A DNA stretch of 64,000 nucleotides from positions 1,240,001 to 1,304,000 of the forward strand of contig NZ_CP069513.1 of assembly GCF_016889425.1 (NCBI RefSeq). Reading direction: 5' to 3'. Below are positions 16,081 through 26,300 of this stretch, piece after piece. The position numbers and the translations under genes were made by a program. How positions within the stretch are numbered: the first letter of the stretch is position 1; every line of letters starts with the position of its first letter. This DNA is from Corynebacterium amycolatum (GTDB taxonomy: Bacteria; Actinomycetota; Actinomycetes; Mycobacteriales; Mycobacteriaceae). The notes beneath the pieces were generated by a model, which saw nothing but the letters and a program-made list of their open reading frames with translations, was not told the DNA's origin and did no database searches.

Positions 16081-18389
16081 CCGGCGGAGCACCCGCGTGC
16101 GCCGGTGCGACACGCGGGACGGCCCCGGCCCGGTTACGGGTTAGGGGCGCGGGCGTGCGGCACGCCGATGGGCGATGGGCACCCGACATGGTGGATCTCT
16201 CCTTCGATTTCGGCACGATCAACGCCATCACGGGACCCGTGGGATGCGGAAAGACGAGCCTGGCCCACCTCATCGCTGGACTGATTCCCTCGCACATCCC
16301 CATCGACCATGCCGGATTCGTGCACATCGTCGATGCCGACGGCACCGAACGCCCCGTGGACGGGGACCTGGTCACCTTCGTCGGGCAAGACCCGGCGACG
16401 CAGGTGCTCACGCTCCGAGTCGTCGATGACGTGGCCATGGCCCTCGAGTTTTCCCTCGTGGAAGCCGGTATCGTCGCCAAGCGATCAGCCGAGGCTCTAT
16501 CGGAGCTCGGCCTGTCAGAGCTCGCGGAGAAGGATCCGTGGGCTTTGTCGGGCGGGCAACGCCAGCGGATGGCCATCGCCGGTGCGGTGGCCAGGGCGCC
16601 GGAGGTCATGATCTTCGACGAGCCCGCGGCCCACGTCGACGAGGACGGTCGCCGGTCGCTGTTCGCCGCCATCCGTGATTTGCGGGCCCCGGGGCGCGTC
16701 ATCCTGCTCATCGAGCACGACCTCCGCCCGTTCGACGGGTGGGTCGACACGGTGACGATCCTCGATGCGGACGGGAGCGTCGCCGCCCACGGAGCGCCGG
16801 ATGGCATCGCGGTGAAGGGCATTGCGACGACGGCCGCGACCGCCGGAACGCCGGACGCCAGTACGCCGGGCACGGGGGTGCCGGACCGTCCCAATCCGGA
16901 ATCGGAGGCGGATGCCGTTCCACTGCTGGCCTTGACCGGAACCCACGTGACCCGAGGCGGGGAGAGGATCCTGAACGGGGCCGATCTGACACTGGAACGG
17001 GGCGAGATTCATGCCCTAGTCGGTGCCAACGGAGCCGGTAAGTCCACCTTGCTGGCGGTGCTGTCGGGCCAGATGAAGGCGGGAGTGGACCTCCGGATTG
17101 ACGGCGCGTCTGCCCGGCGCGTCCCCGACGCCTTCGCGTCGTTGGCGTTCCAGAACCCCGAGCACCAGTTCACCCGCGCGACCGTCGCCGCGGAAATCGA
17201 CTCCGCGCTGGCCGGCACGGACCCGCACGGGCCACTCGGCGCCGATGAGCTGCGGAAACTGCGGGAAGCCCTGTGCCCCCGGGCACTTGACCCCGTCTCG
17301 CCGTTCGTCCTGTCGGGCGGACAGAAAAGACGGTTGGGCATCTTCCTGGCGGTGGCGGCCAATCGCCGTTTGCTGCTTCTCGACGAACCGTTGGCGCACC
17401 TGGATTCGCCGAGCTCGCGCATCGTACTGGATGCCCTAGCGGAATACGCCGGGGCCGGCGGAACCGTTGTGTTCACGTGCCACGACCGCCGTGCCGCGCG
17501 AACGTGGGCGGATCGGGCGAGCATCGTCACCGAAGGGAAGGTCGCCTGGTCCGGTCCCGCGGCCGACGTGCCGGCTGCCCCGGAGTCGTCCCGGCGGGAT
17601 CGCGCACTGCCCGCGGCCGGCGTACGGACGTCCGGGGACGAAAGCCCCTGGACCGGTGAATCCGCCGCTCGGAGGCGCGCGGGGTTGAACACCATCACGA
17701 TTGTCGCGGCGGTGATGCTCGTCCTCGTCGCCGGGCTGCTCTCCGGCGAAGATGCCGTTCTCGCGCTGACGGGGGTCGCGTTCCTCGCACTCGCTGCGAT
17801 CGCGGAACGCGACGTTCGGGCGACGGCGGGGAAGGTCCTCCTCGTCCTGTTGATCGGGGTGTTCTTCGGCCTGCTTGGGTGGCGCTCCGAGTTCTACGGC
17901 GGTGGGGATCCGGCGGAGGCCGTCCGCCACGGCATCCATCACGGACTGCTGCTGACGGCCGTGTTCGCGGGGACGGTCCTGGTCTCCGCGTGCATGCGCG
18001 TCGAGGAGCTTTTCGACGCCATGGTGCAACGCCTCCGGGTGCCCTACACATGGTGCACCATAGCGATTTCCGGGGTGAGCATCGCGGCGTTCCTGCGCAG
18101 CGAAATCCCCCATCTGACATGGGCGATTAGATTGCGCTCGATGCGACCGGGGCAGTCTTTCCGCTCCGGCTTCATTCGCGCGACGACGCCCGCGTGCATC
18201 GCCTTTCCCTTGTTCGTCAGCGCCGTGCGCTGCGCCGAAAAGCTGTCCCTGACCCTGGCGATGCGCAACTTCGGCCGCCATCCGCGGCGCACCTTCCGCA
18301 CCGATCACCCCTGGCGAGTGCGTGACGGGTTCGTGGCCGCAGCGTCCGCCGCGGCCTTCGTCGTCGCCCTGGTGTCCGCAGTGACTTGA
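16077..18389 (+). CDS. Fused ECF transporter: two ATPases plus T subunit
   Basis: A 770-residue single-chain energizing module. ABC domain 1 (about residues 20-230) has Walker A GPVGCGKTS at 53, signature LSGGQRQRMAIAGA and Walker B VMIFDEPAAHVD. ABC domain 2 (about 285-490) has GANGAGKST near 316, LSGGQKRRLGIF and LLLLDEPLAHLD. A CbiQ/EcfT-like membrane domain (about 530-770) follows, with five or so helices and the coupling-type motif ALRSMRPGQSFRSGF-like sequence (read RLRSMRPGQSFRSGF). The start is GTG 16077, overlapping the S-gene stop; the longer open frame from 15693 is only the S gene read in another frame. Most ECF systems encode these parts separately. Confidence 0.9.
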   Translation: MTGGAPACAGATRGTAPARLRVRGAGVRHADGRWAPDMVDLSFDFGTINAITGPVGCGKTSLAHLIAGLIPSHIPIDHAGFVHIVDADGTERPVDGDLVTFVGQDPATQVLTLRVVDDVAMALEFSLVEAGIVAKRSAEALSELGLSELAEKDPWALSGGQRQRMAIAGAVARAPEVMIFDEPAAHVDEDGRRSLFAAIRDLRAPGRVILLIEHDLRPFDGWVDTVTILDADGSVAAHGAPDGIAVKGIATTAATAGTPDASTPGTGVPDRPNPESEADAVPLLALTGTHVTRGGERILNGADLTLERGEIHALVGANGAGKSTLLAVLSGQMKAGVDLRIDGASARRVPDAFASLAFQNPEHQFTRATVAAEIDSALAGTDPHGPLGADELRKLREALCPRALDPVSPFVLSGGQKRRLGIFLAVAANRRLLLLDEPLAHLDSPSSRIVLDALAEYAGAGGTVVFTCHDRRAARTWADRASIVTEGKVAWSGPAADVPAAPESSRRDRALPAAGVRTSGDESPWTGESAARRRAGLNTITIVAAVMLVLVAGLLSGEDAVLALTGVAFLALAAIAERDVRATAGKVLLVLLIGVFFGLLGWRSEFYGGGDPAEAVRHGIHHGLLLTAVFAGTVLVSACMRVEELFDAMVQRLRVPYTWCTIAISGVSIAAFLRSEIPHLTWAIRLRSMRPGQSFRSGFIRATTPACIAFPLFVSAVRCAEKLSLTLAMRNFGRHPRRTFRTDHPWRVRDGFVAAASAAAFVVALVSAVT

Positions 18390-18563
18390 CGGGCACCCGG
18401 AACCGGCGGGTCCCGGGCCCGCGAGCGTTTCCGAGCTTGTGCGGAGACGCGCCCCACCCAGTTGCTTCACCCTTTCAACCCTTCAGACACATCCTCCGGG
18501 TCACGCCATGCGGGCCCGGTCCGCCCGGCACCAGCATGGCGCCGACAACCGAAAGAGGTACCA

Positions 18564-20336
18564 ATGAACACGATCCGGACCATCAGCGACGTGCTTCGGG
18601 ACAAGGCCGATGAGACGAAAAAGGGGATCACCTTCGTCGAGAATCGGCGGGACGTCTTCGTCCCGTATGGCCGGGTCCATGCGGAGGCGGTGGCGGCTGC
18701 GACTCGGTTGGCCGAAGCCGGCATCGGCCCCGGCGATCGCGTGATCTTCCAGGTTTCGGAGAACCGCGGGCTCATCCGGGCGTTCTGGGGCTGCGTCTAC
18801 GCCGGCGCGGTTCCGGCGCTTGCGCCGCCGGTGTCGGGCCCGGTTGACGTCGACAGGGTGCGGACGCTCTCGGACATGATGCCCGGGGCCCCGATCCTGG
18901 TCGACGAACGCAGTCACACGCTGCTCACCGGCGCAAACGGCGCCGTGGTCGTGGGCGAGGACCGGCTGCTCGACGTGTCCATCGTCAATGACGCTGCCGC
19001 GGAACCGGGTGCGGCGATGCCGGGTGATGCTGAATCGGACTTCTCTCAGGCGGGGGACGTGGATTCCGGGGATGGCGCCGGGGCGGTCCCCGCGTTCCCG
19101 GTGCGAGGTGGGACGGCCGGCGAAGCCCTCATCCAGTTTTCGTCCGGCTCCACGGGATCGCCAAAAGGCGTCATCGTAACCAACGAGTCCGTGCTGAACG
19201 GTCTGCGCGCGACGATCCCACGCCACGCGCACCGGTACGAGAACAAGATGCTCACGTGGCTACCTTTGACCCACAACCTTTCGCTGATCGGCTTCCACGT
19301 CTACGCCCTTTTTCGTGGGTACGACCAGGTGTTGCTGCCGGTTTCCGAGGTGGTCGCCGATCCCCCGAGGTGGTTCGAGGCCGTGACCAGGCACCGGCCG
19401 ACGGTGACAGTGTGCCCGAACTTCGCGTTCAAGCATTTCCTGCGCTATCTCGAGCGCCGGCCCCTCGGGGATGACCACGGTTACGACTTCTCCAACGTCC
19501 AGAAGCTGATGAGCGGTTCTGAACCCATCGACGCTCCATTGGCCCGGAAGTTCCTCGCGGCGATGTCCGCCATGGGCCTCCGGGAGGATGCCCTGACCTC
19601 CGCCTACGGAATGTCCGAAGCTTGCCTCCTGGTTACGACCCGGGACATCTACTCGGGTCTGTCCACGGTGCGACTTGACCGGACGGGCATCGCCACGGGG
19701 CAGCGTTTCGAGGACATCGAGAGCGAGTCCGGAGCTGAGTTCGTCGCCTTGGGCAAGGCCGTCCCGGGGATCTCGTTGACCATCCGCGATGACGGGGGCG
19801 GGGTCCTCGGCGACGGCACCGTCGGTGAAATCCACATCGCCGGCGCTCCGATGACCCGCGCCGCGATCACAGCAGAGGGGATCGTGGAGCACGAGCTCAC
19901 CGATGACGGGGCGTTCGCAACGGGGGACATGGGCATTCTCCGCGACGGCGAGTTGTTCGTCCTCGGCCGGAAGAAGGACATCATCTTCGTCAACGGCCGG
20001 AATTACTATTCGGCTGATTTGGAAGCCGTGCTGGAGAATGTGCTTGACCGCGATGTTGCCGTTCTCGGCCGGAGCAACCCAGCCACGGGCGAAGAGGAGA
20101 TCGCCGTGTTCTTGGCCAGGCGGACCCCGACCGATCGTAAGGCCGACGATGCGACCGGTGCCGGGCAATCGGACGGGGATGAACCTCCGATTGATGAACA
20201 GGCGGTGACCCGGTCCGCGACGACCGAGCTGATGCGCGTCGCCGGGGTGCCCGTCTCCCGGGTTCTGTGGGTCGACGAGCTGCCCGTCGCGTCGAACGGC
20301 AAGAAGCTCCGCCGCAAGCTCGAGGCTCTGCTCTGA
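18564..20336 (+). CDS. Fatty-acyl-AMP ligase-like starter enzyme
   Basis: A 590-residue member of the adenylate-forming superfamily. The P-loop-like FSSGSTGSPKGV begins near residue 192. TWLPLTHNLSLIGF, LMSGSEPIDAPLARKF and SAYGMSEACLLV follow the pattern of fatty-acyl-AMP ligases better than salicyl-AMP or dihydroxybenzoyl-AMP ligases. RKKDIIFVNGRNYYSADLE and the C-terminal NGKKLRRKL give the catalytic lysine region. It probably activates a carboxylic acid and loads it on the N-terminal carrier of the NRPS that starts five nt later. RBS AAAGAGG precedes ATG 18564. Chain length or aromatic character of the substrate cannot be read. Confidence 0.85.
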   Translation: MNTIRTISDVLRDKADETKKGITFVENRRDVFVPYGRVHAEAVAAATRLAEAGIGPGDRVIFQVSENRGLIRAFWGCVYAGAVPALAPPVSGPVDVDRVRTLSDMMPGAPILVDERSHTLLTGANGAVVVGEDRLLDVSIVNDAAAEPGAAMPGDAESDFSQAGDVDSGDGAGAVPAFPVRGGTAGEALIQFSSGSTGSPKGVIVTNESVLNGLRATIPRHAHRYENKMLTWLPLTHNLSLIGFHVYALFRGYDQVLLPVSEVVADPPRWFEAVTRHRPTVTVCPNFAFKHFLRYLERRPLGDDHGYDFSNVQKLMSGSEPIDAPLARKFLAAMSAMGLREDALTSAYGMSEACLLVTTRDIYSGLSTVRLDRTGIATGQRFEDIESESGAEFVALGKAVPGISLTIRDDGGGVLGDGTVGEIHIAGAPMTRAAITAEGIVEHELTDDGAFATGDMGILRDGELFVLGRKKDIIFVNGRNYYSADLEAVLENVLDRDVAVLGRSNPATGEEEIAVFLARRTPTDRKADDATGAGQSDGDEPPIDEQAVTRSATTELMRVAGVPVSRVLWVDELPVASNGKKLRRKLEALL

Positions 20337-20340
20337 GGCG

Positions 20341-23300
20341 ATGACGATGACCAATGAAACGATCGCGCCGGCCGTCGCATCTACCGCCGTGGGAGAAGCC
20401 CGCACCGGGGCCCGAGTCGCCCCCGAAAGGCTGTCGGAGTCCATCGCCGACGCCATCGGCGTGCACCTGGATTCGGCGGACGTGAAACTCCGCGACCACA
20501 TCCCGAACTCCCTGACTTTCCTCCAGATGCTGCTGGCGCTGGAGGACGAGTACGGGGTCACCATCGATTACGGGGCGATGGACCCCGGGGTCACGGTCGC
20601 TGATTTGGCGGCCGTCATCGACGCCGCCCGGGGTGGCGCTGATGCCGGATCTGCCGCAGGCGCCGCTGCCGGGGCCGACCCCGCTGTAGCGACGGGTGAG
20701 TCGGATGACGGCTGTGCCGGCAAAAATGGGGCCGGTCCCGCGGATGCGGTCCCGCTCAATCCAATCCAGACCGCCTACCTGCTCGGCGCGGACGAGGACA
20801 TCGAGCTTGGCGGCCAAGCGACGTACATTTACGCGGAATCCCGGCACGACTATTCGTTGCCGCAGGTGGAGGAGGCCGTGCGGACGGTCTTCGGGCGTCA
20901 CGACGTGCTGTTCCATCGGCTCGATGTCGATGCCGGGGTCTTGAGCCCGACCGGCGCGTGCCTCGCCACCGTCGAGGTAGTCGGGTCCGGCGACGATGTC
21001 GACGCGGCGGTGGGGGAGATCCGTCGGGACATGCGAACCGCGGCGCGATCGTCGAACGAGGACGGTCCCATGGTCGCCGCGAGGCTGCTCGCAGATGCGG
21101 GCGGGTGCAGGATGTTCATCTACTTCAACATGATCGTCATGGATGCGGGTTCGGTGTACCTGTTCTTCGACGAGCTCGAATCCCTGCTGGCCGGGGAGCC
21201 GCCGGCTCCGGCTTCCAGATATGGGGATGCCCTGGCGGCAATCTCTGCGCGCCGGCGCGACGGGAAACGAGCCGAGGACCTCGCCTATTGGGAGAAGAAG
21301 GCCGCAGATCTGCCGCGGCGCCCGGAGTTCCCGGCGGCCGTGAGGGGTGACGACGATTGGTCGACCCGGCGCTTGGGCACGGTGCTCGACGCGGAGATCA
21401 CCGCCAAGCTCGGCGAACGGGCCCGCCGCATTGGAGTTACCCTGTCGTCGCTGGTAATGGCCGTCAACGCCGCCGTCGTCTGCAGGTGGCTGCCCGAATC
21501 GGCGTTGACGGTCAACGTGACTGTCAGCGAACGCAGCGGCCTCGCCGCGGGCACGAGGGTGATGGGAGATTTCACTTCATCGATGCTCGTCGGCGTCGAC
21601 GCCGGGAGAGCCGCGACCATCGACGGGTTGGCGGAGGCGATCGACCTGGACATTCGCGAAGGGCTGTCCCACCGCGGCGTTTCCGGTGTGGAGGTGCTAC
21701 AGCGATTCCTCCGGGACGCGGCCAATCAGACCCAGGCCACTGCTCCGGTGGTGTTCACCAGCTACCTCGGCGGCGAGCGGGGCAGCGGGCGCAGCCCAGT
21801 CATCGAACGCATCTACACGCAAACCGCGCAGGTGTGCCTCGACATCCAAGTGATGCCGGCATCGGGCGGGATGACGTTGTCGTGGGACGTGGTCGACGAT
21901 TACTTCCCCGCGGTAGATGCGATGTTCGGGGCCGTTGCGGAGGCCCTGGACGTGGTGGCGGAGGGGGGAGAGGCTCTGCCCATCCGTCATGCGGAGACGG
22001 AGGGGGCCGTCGCCCGCTACAACGACGCTGCGGGCCCGATCCACGATGACACCCTGGTTTCGCTTGTCGAAGCCGCATACGCGGCGACTCCGGACGCGCC
22101 GGCCGTGCGCCTCGCCGCCCGGGGCATCTCGTACACCTACGCCGAGGTCTGGGCCCGGGCCGGACGCATCGCCCGCCATCTCTCAGATTCCGGCGTCGGG
22201 GCGGGGGACGCGGTGATCGTGCGCTACACCAAGCATCCCGACGACATCGTCAACATGGTCGGCGCATTGCGTGCGGGAGCCGCATTCGTGCCCGTCGACG
22301 CGGGCATGCCGGCCCAGCGACAGGAATACGTCGTGGAAGCCTCAGGTGCGTCGGGCCCGATTCTGGACACCGGCGTGATCGATGAACTGGACCAAAGCGG
22401 AGTGGCGGGCGTCGGCAAGCCCGCAGCCGCGGAAGTCTGCGACCGCGCGGGCAGCGCGGGTGCGCACCCTTCGCTTGGCACTGCCCCTGACGACCTTGCC
22501 TACGTCATCTTCACCTCGGGGACGACGGGCCGGCCAAAGGGTGTGCGGATCAGTCACCGCAACTGCATCAACACCATCCTCGACGTGAACCGGCGGTATG
22601 GGGTCACCTCCGCCGATTGCATCATCGGATTGTCGTCGCTGGGATTCGACCTGTCGGTCTACGACGTGTTCGGGGCGTTTGCGGCAGGCGCGACGGTGAC
22701 GATGGTCGGAGACGAGCGCGACGCCGATGAAATCCTCGACGTCTTGCGGGAAGAGCGGGTCACGCTGTGGAACTCCGCGCCCGCCCTTTTGGAGCTCGCC
22801 CTGGTCCGGGCGTCGGACGACGACGTGTTCCCGGATGTGCGCACCGTATTGCTTAGCGGCGATCGCATCGCAGCGGGGCTTCCGGCGCGCGCCATGGACA
22901 TGTTCCCGAACGCGTCGATCAATAGCCTCGGCGGTGCGACCGAAGGAAGCATTTGGTCCATCTACTGCCCGCTGCAACGCGACAGCCTGGAAAACCGCAT
23001 TCCCTACGGGTACCCGCTGGCGAACCAGGGCATTCACGTGCTCGCGCCCGACGGGGTGCATTGCCCCGTCGGCGTGCCGGGGGAAATCCACATCAGCGGT
23101 CTCGGCGTCGCGCAGGGGTATGCGGCCGATCCAGAGCGGACCGCTGCCGCCTTCGTGGATGTCCCAGGCATCGGGCGCTGCTACCGGACCGGAGACGTGG
23201 GCATCTTCAACGCGGAGGGTTTCGTGGAATTTCTCGGCCGCCGCGATCGTCAGGTGAAAATCGCGGGCTTCCGCGTCGAACTCGGAGAAATCGAATCGGT

Positions 23301-26300
23301 CCTCGAGCGGTCCGGCCTGGTGACCGCGTCGATGGCGGCGGTCGTCGAATCGGGCGGTCGGGGACTCCTGGCGTGCCTTTACGTTCCGGCGGACGACATG
23401 ACCGGCTCGCGGGATGTCGTCCGGGCCGAGCTCGCCCGCTGCTTGCCAGCGTACATGGTACCGACGGTCCTGCTGCCCGTGGCGCACCTGCCCGTCACCG
23501 TCAACGGGAAACTGGATCAGGAGGAAATTCGTAGGCACGTCGGCGCCGCGGGCGGCGGGGCAACGGCCGATGGCGAGGTCGCCGGGGCGGAGGCCGGAGC
23601 CGCGGGCGCGGATGGTTCCGTCGCCGTCCCCGGGGCGATCGAGTTGGTGTCCGGAGTCTTCGACGAGATCCTCGGGGAAGCCCCGTCGACGAGTGCGGCG
23701 GATCCGGCGTGCGGCGCGGGAGAGTCCTTCTTCCGCCGCGGCGGCGATTCCCTGCAATTCCAGGTTATGATGCGCGCGATCCGGCAGAAGACGGGCGTCC
23801 GGCTCCGTTTCCGCGACGTCATCGCCGACCCGACCATCGCGCACATCGCCGGCCTTGTCTCGGAGGCCATGCGGGAGTCCGGTGCCGAGTCTGAAGCCGT
23901 CGCCGAGGCAGTGTCTTCCCTCGATTGTGCCGGCGGTGCCGGTTCAGTCGCAGGAGGCGTCCGAGAATCCTCCGCGAGTGCCCACGGGAAGGATCCGGTG
24001 GAACAATTCGGGGACGACCCCCACGCGCCGTTCCCCCTGACCGACATGCAGAAGGCCTACTACGTCGGCCGGAACTCCGGGTTCGAGCTGGGCGGCGTCA
24101 CCGAGCACTACTACATCGAATCCGTCACCGAACCCGGTACCGACATCGACCGCCTGGAGGACGCCCTCGACAACCTCATCCGCAGGCATCCGATGCTGCG
24201 CGTCGTGTTCACCGCACAAGCCACGCAGCGGATCCTGCCGGAGGTTCCGCGCTACCGCATTGCCGTCGCCGACTACCGGGCCGCCGATGAGGCGACCGTG
24301 GTCGAGGCGGTGCGGCGCAAGCGCGATGAGTTGAGCCACCAGGTATTCGATTTGGGCAGCTGGCCCTTGTTCCATCTGTCGGCGTTCGCGCTCCCGGACG
24401 GGCGGCACCGCCTGTTCTTCAGCGTGGACATGATCATCGGAGACGGGGCGAGCCAACGGATTTTCATCGACGACCTGGACAAGCTGTACCGGGGAACGGA
24501 GCTTCCGCCCGTCACCGGCGACTACCGCACGTACGTCTTGGAGATGAAGCGCCGGGAGGCTTCGGCGGTCGGGCGTGGCGATGAGACGTTGACTCGGACA
24601 GTGGTCGAGGACTTCCCGCCCGGCAACACCCTTCCATCAATCGGTGCGGCCGTGGACGTGGATGTGCCGCGGATGCGTCGCCTGTCGCACACGTTCACCG
24701 CTGAGGAAACCGCACTGTTGCGGGAACGGGCCAGCGCCGCCGACGGCAGCGTGTCCGCACTGCTTCTCGCCTGCTATGCGACGAGCCTGTCGCTGTGGTC
24801 GAGGGGGGATTCGGTCGGCATCAACATCACCACGTACAACCGTGATCCCGAAATCGCCGACTTCGCCGGCGTCTTCGGTGATTTCACCGGCGTCATTCTG
24901 ATGCCGGTGAAAGCGGCCGCCGACTATGACCTCCGTTGGTGGACGGCGGAACTGCGCGACCGGCTGCTCGGGCACATGGCGGCCGGGTACTCCGGGGTGT
25001 CGTTGCTCGGCGCCATCGCGCGCCACCGGGGTCTGCCCGTCGGACAGGCCATCGCGCCGTTCGTGTACACCTCGTTGCTGTTCGGCGAGGGTTCCGCGGC
25101 AGGCGATGGCTCGGGCAGGGGCGCCCACGTCCTGGGTGACGTCGATTACGCCATCTCCCAGACCCCGCAGGTGCTGTTGGACAACCAAGTGATGGAAGTT
25201 GGCGGGCGTATCAACGTCGCCTGGGATTTCGTCGAGCAGATCCTGGAACCGGAACTGGTGGAGGACATCTTCGACCACTACATCAGGTCGGTGTCGGGCT
25301 TCGCCGGGGGCTGCCCCGAAGCGGCGCCGCTGAGCGTCGGCCAGGTTCGGCGCCTGCGTCTGGCGGTCGGGGGCACTTCTTCCAGCGGTGGGGCGATCGG
25401 CGACGGCGTCGCGGGCGCGTCATCGGCGGAGCGCGACAGGTCGGGCGCGATCTCGAGGATCGCATCCGGGGACCTGATGGGCCGAGTTCGCGAATACCTG
25501 ACGGTCATCACCGGGATGGTCCGGGCCGACCTAGGCGGCGCCGAAGCCGGCGCGGACGACGACCTGTTCCTCCTCGGCTACGACTCCCTGGGATTCGTGA
25601 ATCTGATGCAGCGGATCCAGGACATCACCGGGGCATCGGTGCCGCTCGCGGAAGCGCTGGCCAAGCCGACGCCACGTGGCGTGGCCGAGCTCGTCGGCCA
25701 GTCGACGGCCACGCCGACCGACCGGCGGGACGCGGATGATCCCGGCGCGTCGGCCGCGGACCGTTCGCTGGTCCTATTGCGCAGCGGCGATGAGGCGCAC
25801 CCGATCTTCCTCGTCCACGGCGGATTCGGCACCGTCGACATCTACCGAGACCTGGCCCTCGCGATCCCCGGTGGCGGGCAGGTGTGGGGCGTCGGCTTCG
25901 CGGAGTTCGAGAGACCATTCCCCCACGCCATCGGCATCGGCGACATCGCGGCCCACTACTCGGGCCGGGTCCGCGAGGTGCTCGTCGACGGTGCCGCCCC
26001 GGCGATCGTCGGATGGAGCCTCGGCGGCACCATCGCGGCCGAGATGGTGCTCCGTTTGGCCGATCTTGATCCCGCGCTGGTGTTTCTCGACAGCCTGGCT
26101 CCGGGGATCGCGGTCGACGTCGGGGATTTCGGCGCGGAATCCGAAAAGGGGCTGCTGTCCCGGGTGGTGCCCTCGATCGCCGATCTCCCGCACGGAACGC
26201 CGGTTGCCCGCCTCTGGGCGGAGTTCGGCGGGGTCGATGAGACCGACGAGGAACGGGGGGCCCGTCTGCGTGCCCTGGCCGCAGCAGTCGCACCGACGCT

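Noticed and set aside
18564..20336. Salicyl-AMP ligase (MbtA/YbtE-like) identity
   Set aside because: Core motifs differ from that group and fit fatty-acyl-AMP ligases better; no salicylate synthase is linked.
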